Source: a virus
IMG/VR virus record: IMGVR_UViG_3300046809_000137
Span: 1 to 22,463 of that record
Length of the DNA stretch: 22,463 nt
Strand: one strand, 5' to 3'
Shown here: positions 21,135 to 22,463 of the stretch, piece after piece
How the letters are laid out: the number at the start of each line of letters is the position of its first letter
Position numbering within the stretch: the stretch's first letter is position 1
Notes under the pieces: model-generated
Told to the model about the DNA's origin: nothing
What the model saw: the letters and a program-made list of their open reading frames with translations, nothing else
The model's database searches: none
Made by a program: the position numbers and the translations under genes

Positions 21135-22463
21135 GGGGCTTCCACCGTCCCCCCGGCGCGCGGCGCGTCATCGTCGTCGAACCACCAGGCGTCATCGTTC
21201 GGTGCGGTCTCCGCGGGGCGGACGGCCATCGTCGGGCCAAGCGGCTGCAGCACCTCGCCGATGGGCGCGGTCGGAACGTCGTCGAGGATGACGAATTCCG
21301 GGCCGGTGCCGAGGTTGGACAAGAGATAGCGAACAGCGTCGCTCGCATGATCATCTGCTGTGGTGTCGGCGTCCTCGGGGTCGCCCTTGGTGGCGTGCGG
21401 CAGGTTCGACAGCTCCCGGTACAGCTCGGTGACCGTCGAGAACATGTGCAGCTTCGGGCAGGTCGTCCAGCCGTGAGCCCGGTGGTGCGCACAGGCGGGC
21501 GCCTCGCCGAGGTAGGAGTGGACTCGCTGCCAGCCGTTGACGCGGCTCCCGGCGCCCTTGCCGGCCGGGGAGAGGTGTACGCCGTTGTCGGCGTACACCG
21601 AGGAGATCGGTTTGGCGTCGCCGCGGGTGGCCCACATGGCGTCGTCGGCGTACCGCACGGCGACATGTTCGCCGTCGGCTTCCGCTGCGAGGATCTGCTT
21701 GGCCTGCTCGTTTTCGCCGATGCCCCGCTGGTATATCTCCCGGTAGACCCAGACACGGCCGTCTTCGTCAACGGCTGCCCACAGGACAGCCCAGGGGGCG
21801 CTGAAGCCCCAGTCGATGCCGTTGTACCGCCGCCACGAGGCGGGCAGTGCGATCGGCTCGATGACGTGCCGGTCGCGCTTCAGCTCGGGGAACATCATTC
21901 CGGCGAACACGTCCCAGTCACCGTCCAGGAAGGCGGAGCGGAGTTTGCCGTCGAGGGCTTGGAGGTCTTGGGCGTACTCGGGGTTGACGTGCGGGTTGTC
22001 GGACAGCTTGGACGGGATGAAGCGCACGGTGCGGTTGCGGATGTCGGTGACGACGTTCGCCCCGTAGTTCGTGGGCTCGATATAGCGGGCCTTGACCGCG
22101 CCGTGGCCGGGGCCTCCCGGGTTGGTTCCGGAGCGGATCCCGAGGACGGGGATGTCGCGGCGGCCGGAGCGGAGGCGGGACTCCAGGAAGGAGCACACGT
22201 CGGGCGGGGTCAGGGTCCGCTCGTCGAAGATGAGCAGCTGGTACTGGCCGCCCTGACGCCGGGTGGCGTCCTGGACAGTCTCGGCATACCGGAACATGAT
22301 CAGGCTGCCGTTCGGGAACCGCAGCTCGTACTCGGTACCGTTCCAGCGAGCCCCAAGATCCTTCGCGAAGTTGAGGTTGACCAACTCGGCGATGAGCGAC
22401 TCTTTCAGCTCGCCGTAGGTGCGGCGGAAGGCGCCGACGCGCAGCCCCGGGTACTGCATACAC
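21131..22463 (-). CDS. Terminase large subunit (5' end cut by window)
   Basis: The gene runs off the right edge; the first in-frame ATG at 22459 is internal because the Walker A motif expected upstream is missing here. Counting from that Met: an adenine/sensor-like RRTYGELKESL (12-22), Walker B YQLLIFDE with D79/E80, a coupling motif SGTNPGG (110-116), then the nuclease domain with IDWGFS (D216), a VRYADDAMW acidic pair (D272/D273) and a C-terminal DDHASDAVRYLL (D369/D370, D374). This is the packaging motor ATPase plus the RNase H-like nuclease that cuts concatemers. The C-terminal end (DDAWWFDDDDAPR) is acidic and may bind the portal. It overlaps the portal start by four bases. Confidence 0.93.
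   Translation of the reverse strand, partial: CMQYPGLRVGAFRRTYGELKESLIAELVNLNFAKDLGARWNGTEYELRFPNGSLIMFRYAETVQDATRRQGGQYQLLIFDERTLTPPDVCSFLESRLRSGRRDIPVLGIRSGTNPGGPGHGAVKARYIEPTNYGANVVTDIRNRTVRFIPSKLSDNPHVNPEYAQDLQALDGKLRSAFLDGDWDVFAGMMFPELKRDRHVIEPIALPASWRRYNGIDWGFSAPWAVLWAAVDEDGRVWVYREIYQRGIGENEQAKQILAAEADGEHVAVRYADDAMWATRGDAKPISSVYADNGVHLSPAGKGAGSRVNGWQRVHSYLGEAPACAHHRAHGWTTCPKLHMFSTVTELYRELSNLPHATKGDPEDADTTADDHASDAVRYLLSNLGTGPEFVILDDVPTAPIGEVLQPLGPTMAVRPAETAPNDDAWWFDDDDAPRAGGTVEAP

Noticed and set aside
1-22463. CRISPR array, tRNA genes or insertion sequence
   Set aside because: No regularly spaced repeats, no cloverleaf-like segment and no transposase motif or flanking inverted repeats were seen on either strand.

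Overview
The window is a leftward (minus-strand) late-gene block of a tailed double-stranded DNA phage or prophage. Long non-contractile tail genes (tape measure, tail chaperone pair with a frameshift, single major tail protein, no sheath gene) point to a siphovirus. The DNA is strongly GC-rich with heavy third-position G/C, frequent GTG starts and clear AGGAG-type ribosome binding sites. The lysin and short-protein styles are of actinophage type, so a Streptomyces-like actinobacterial host is the best guess; this is inference. No integrase, repressor, tRNA or att site is visible, so lifestyle cannot be decided.

Reading in the direction of transcription (right to left): the large terminase subunit (N-terminus cut off by the window edge), portal, a tiny 29-codon ORF, a MuF-type minor head protein with an N-terminal 2H phosphoesterase domain, a small beta-rich protein, a maturation protease that carries its own C-terminal scaffold, the major capsid protein with an Ig/FN3-like insertion, four small head-tail joining genes, the major tail protein, the tail chaperone pair joined by a -1 slippery heptamer, an HK97 gp10-like protein, the tape measure, a 1149-residue tail hub/adhesin, a C1q-like tip protein, a small unknown protein, a papain-like protein, an amidase endolysin, a holin-like membrane protein and the first 21 codons of one more gene. 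Packaging, head, joining, tail, adhesion and lysis therefore follow one another in the usual late-operon order.

Genes are tightly packed, often with 4-nt GTGA/ATGA overlaps, and no gene-free stretch exceeds about 130 bases. The larger gaps hold strong hairpins (before and after the capsid gene, after the major tail gene, after the tape measure and after the small 86-residue gene). These probably tune transcript levels and protein stoichiometry. I saw no convincing promoter, CRISPR array, insertion sequence or RNA gene.

No complete new multi-gene system is evident. The most unusual points are the 2H-MuF fusion (a candidate ejected enzyme), a nine-cysteine cluster inside the protease-scaffold protein, a well-formed internal start for a separate scaffold, the FN3-like insertion in the capsid protein, a papain-like protein next to the lysis genes, and a start codon buried in an 11-bp hairpin behind the tape measure gene.
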